A stretch of DNA of 64,000 nucleotides from Planctomycetota bacterium (GTDB lineage Bacteria > Planctomycetota > Planctomycetia > Pirellulales > Pirellulaceae). Position numbers and translations under genes: made by a program. Under the pieces are notes generated by a model. The model was not told the DNA's origin and did no database searches. It saw only the letters and a list, made by a program, of their open reading frames with translations. Numbering within the stretch: position 1 is the first letter of the stretch; every line of letters begins with the position of its first letter. The stretch is from positions 121,053-185,052 of the forward strand of contig CAUJHS010000064.1 of the NCBI GenBank assembly GCA_963204915.1, written 5' to 3'. Of the stretch, positions 62,184 through 64,000 are shown piece after piece.

Positions 62184-62429
62184 ATGACCAACCTGGATGG
62201 TTCGAGTTGGGCGTTGTTGGCGGTCGCCTCCTATCTGGCGGCGGCGTGTTTATCGCGATTGATGAAACAGCGCTATGACACGCTCATCGCTCGTTTGCGC
62301 CGCGAGTGGCGCGAAGAACAGCAAAAGCAATTCGAGGAGGAGCAACTGCGACGGCGGGAAAACCGCAAACGCCGCCTCCGAGAAAACCTGCAAAAACCAG
62401 TGGATCCGTCATCAGAGCGGGCGGCGTAA
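62184..62429 (+). CDS. Small single-pass membrane protein with charged coiled coil
   Basis: I do not recognise this 81-residue protein. One transmembrane segment (WALLAVASYLAAACLSRLM, about residues 9-27) is followed by a highly charged helical tail (REEQQKQFEEEQLRRRENRK) likely to form a coiled coil in the cytoplasm. The ATG at 62184 has GGAAGG about 10 nt upstream; an ATG at 62166 is possible. It ends 6 nt before miaB and probably shares its transcript. Small proteins of this kind upstream of miaB may be a planctomycete feature, which I cannot verify. Confidence 0.65.
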   Translation: MTNLDGSSWALLAVASYLAAACLSRLMKQRYDTLIARLRREWREEQQKQFEEEQLRRRENRKRRLRENLQKPVDPSSERAA

Positions 62430-62435
62430 GTAAAC

Positions 62436-63857
62436 ATGAAGCGGCTTTATATCGAAACCGTCGGCTGCCAAATGAACATGCTCGATAGCGAGATGGTCGT
62501 TGCCAGCCTACGGAAGGAAGGCTACCAACTCACTTCGGATCCCCTCCAGGCCGATGTCGTGTTATTCAACACCTGCTCGGTGCGCCAACATGCCGAGGAT
62601 AAAATTTACAGCGCTCTGGGAAAGTTGCGCCGGCATAAGAAACAGCATCCTGAGAAGATCATCGGCGTACTTGGCTGTATGGCCCAGAACCACCAGCGCA
62701 TTGTGTTTGAACGGGCTCCCTATGTCGATTTGATCGTCGGGCCGGGTCAATTGCAAAAGGTGCCCGAGTTGATCGCCAAAGTTCAAGCTGGCGAAGGCCC
62801 GCAAGAAGCCCTCAGTCTGGGCCGCAAGGAAGGCGCTGTCGAGGAAATCAAGCGCAGTCACGAGTCGTTCGACCCGTTGCGTGATCCCGAGATGCGTCCC
62901 ACACCTTTCCAGGCGTATTTGCGTATACAAATTGGCTGTGACAAATTCTGTACGTACTGTATTGTCCCCTCGGTTCGCGGACCAGAGCAAGGTCGTCCGC
63001 CACAACAAATTCTTGCCGAAGCACGCACCCTGGCCGATCAAGGTTGTTTGGAAATCACTCTCGTTGGACAAACGGTCAATAGTTATCGCTACCGGGAACC
63101 GGGCCGGACGACGCGGTTGTCGGACCTGTTATATCAGCTGCATGAAATCGACGGTTTGCAACGATTGAAATTCGTTACCAACTACCCCAAGGACATGACC
63201 GATGATCTTTTGCAGGCAATGCGAGATCTTCCTAAGGTGTCGCATTATCTGCACGTTCCGGTTCAAAGTGGATCCAACCGGATGCTGGAACGGATGAAAC
63301 GCGGTTACACGGTCGAAGATTATCGAGAGATGCTTGGCCGCATTCGCGATACTGTGCCGGACGCCGCCATATCGAGTGACTTCATCGTAGGCTTTTGTGG
63401 GGAAACCGAAGCCGAATTTGAGCAATCCGCCAATTTGGTTCGAGAGAGTCGATTCAAGAACTGTTTCATCTTCAAGTACAGCGAACGCCCTGGCACCAAA
63501 GGCGCTGAGTTGTATCAAGATGACGTTCCGTACGACGTAAAACAGCGTCGCAACAACGATCTCCTGGCCATCCAAACCGAGATTGCCGACGAAGAAAACC
63601 AACGCTTCTTGGGTCAGACGGTGGAAGTTCTCGTGGAAGGCCCCAGCAAACGCGCGGCAAAACAGTACGACGACGAAGGTCCCATGCTTCAACTCACAGG
63701 ACGCACGATGGGCGACCACATCGTGGTGTTCCAGGGCAATCGCCGACAAATCGGCCAAATCCTTCCGGTCGCGATCTTTGACTGCACACCGTTCACGCTG
63801 ATTGGTGAAGTTGTCACTGTTCACGCAGGGCCCGAGTTATTAGCTCTGCGGCCCTAG
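62436..63857 (+). CDS. miaB: tRNA-2-methylthio-N6-dimethylallyladenosine synthase
   Basis: Methylthiolates isopentenyl-adenosine at position 37 of tRNA, using two Fe-S clusters. 473 residues. The N-terminal UPF0004 domain holds the auxiliary cluster cysteines Cys11 (TVGCQMNMLDSE), Cys47 (FNTCSVR) and Cys81 (LGCMAQ). The radical SAM cluster motif is CDKFCTYC (Cys168, 172, 175), followed by TLVGQTVNSYRY and SDFIVGFCGETEAEF. A TRAM domain ends the protein. The last codon is followed by TAG at 63855-63857, which coincides with the predicted edge of an insertion sequence, so the native C-terminus may differ slightly. Confidence 0.95.
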   Translation: MKRLYIETVGCQMNMLDSEMVVASLRKEGYQLTSDPLQADVVLFNTCSVRQHAEDKIYSALGKLRRHKKQHPEKIIGVLGCMAQNHQRIVFERAPYVDLIVGPGQLQKVPELIAKVQAGEGPQEALSLGRKEGAVEEIKRSHESFDPLRDPEMRPTPFQAYLRIQIGCDKFCTYCIVPSVRGPEQGRPPQQILAEARTLADQGCLEITLVGQTVNSYRYREPGRTTRLSDLLYQLHEIDGLQRLKFVTNYPKDMTDDLLQAMRDLPKVSHYLHVPVQSGSNRMLERMKRGYTVEDYREMLGRIRDTVPDAAISSDFIVGFCGETEAEFEQSANLVRESRFKNCFIFKYSERPGTKGAELYQDDVPYDVKQRRNNDLLAIQTEIADEENQRFLGQTVEVLVEGPSKRAAKQYDDEGPMLQLTGRTMGDHIVVFQGNRRQIGQILPVAIFDCTPFTLIGEVVTVHAGPELLALRP

Positions 63858-63864
63858 TGCTCTG

Positions 63865-64000
63865 TCAATCGAGGATTTTGGGATAGAGGCTCTTGAGTTT
63901 TTGGCGAGCGTCAGCGATTCGAAAATGCCAATCGACGCCGCGCTGCTTGTTGTTGCTGGCCTGGCGCCAGGCAGTGGTTTCGGCTCGCAGCAAGTTGATG
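63865..64000 (-). mobile_element. IS630-like transposase, C-terminal end (rest outside window)
   Basis: On the minus strand the end of the window translates to a C-terminal fragment containing ETTAWRQASNNKQRGVDWHF, then RIADARQKLKSLYP, before a TGA at 63865-63867. The WxF..ADARxKLKxLYP ending is the typical C-terminus of IS630/Tc1-type transposases. The N-terminal and catalytic DDE parts lie to the right of the window. The outer end of the element probably starts at TAGTGCTCTGTCAAT (63855 onward), since IS630 elements insert at TA. Identification rests on about 44 residues. Confidence 0.7.

Overview
The window reads as chromosome from a planctomycete, most likely a Pirellulales-type organism. 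The evidence is the run of families that are expanded mainly in that phylum: a giant PSCyt/DUF1587-1595-1592-1588-1585 protein paired with DUF1552, a DUF1549/DUF1553 plus DUF1501 pair, a Tat-exported Gfo/Idh/MocA oxidoreductase, a sulfatase, a DUF1080 protein, and many exported proteins with twin-arginine or Sec signals. It is moderately GC-rich and shows no tRNA, rRNA or CRISPR array. The assignment is an inference from gene content.

Layout. 1-1.8 kb: end of a dTDP-sugar locus (rfbB partial, rfbA). 2-12.8 kb: exported cytochrome-like and DUF proteins on the plus strand, ending in a WD40 protein. 12.9-16.2 kb (minus): oxidoreductase, SDR and a YhcC-like radical SAM protein; a small FHA protein diverges at 16.4 kb. 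16.9-23.7 kb (minus): a compact set of ketosynthase, acyl carrier protein, two CrtI-type FAD oxidoreductases, an unknown membrane protein, a FabZ-like dehydratase and a lipoate-ligase-fold protein. This looks like a dedicated lipid or polyene pathway and is the most interesting metabolic unit here. 23.8-25.3 kb (minus): a tiny secreted protein and a secreted alpha-toroid protein. 25.6-28.5 kb: an overlapping histidine kinase and NtrC-type regulator. 28.7-33.5 kb: sulfatase, DUF892 ferritin-like stress protein, orotate phosphoribosyltransferase, ADP-ribosylglycohydrolase and AhpD-like protein. 33.5-34.4 kb (minus): a Dnmt2-type cytosine methyltransferase. 34.6-40.8 kb: PQQ-repeat lipoprotein, FHA-GAF-PP2C phosphatase, MBL/beta-CASP RNase-like protein, PIG-L deacetylase and DUF1080.

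41-49.1 kb (plus): a single-chain fusion of the three AmmeMemoRadiSam proteins (radical SAM, AMMECR1, MEMO1), then a DevB-DevC-DevC-DevA exporter operon whose ATPase carries a C-terminal cyclic-nucleotide-binding domain. 49.8-53.7 kb (minus): a Wzz-like protein with an Arg-rich repeat tail and a large YiiX-like cysteine hydrolase. 54.3-56.8 kb: a beta-barrel outer-membrane protein with an extraordinary 15-cysteine acidic segment, convergent with a DUF2892-SRPBCC protein. 57-61.9 kb (minus): degenerate prepilin-peptidase-like protein, lnt, moeA and pabA/trpG. 62.2-63.9 kb: small coiled-coil membrane protein and miaB. The window closes in the 3' end of an IS630-like transposase whose edge appears to supply the miaB stop codon.

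Regulation. Two stress-type genes 26 kb apart (DUF892 and DUF2892-SRPBCC) share a sigma54-like -24/-12 element, about 80-90 nt of leader and the same ribosome-binding stretch. The NtrC-type regulator in the window is a candidate activator. All functional calls rest on motif and family recognition by eye; no search was run.
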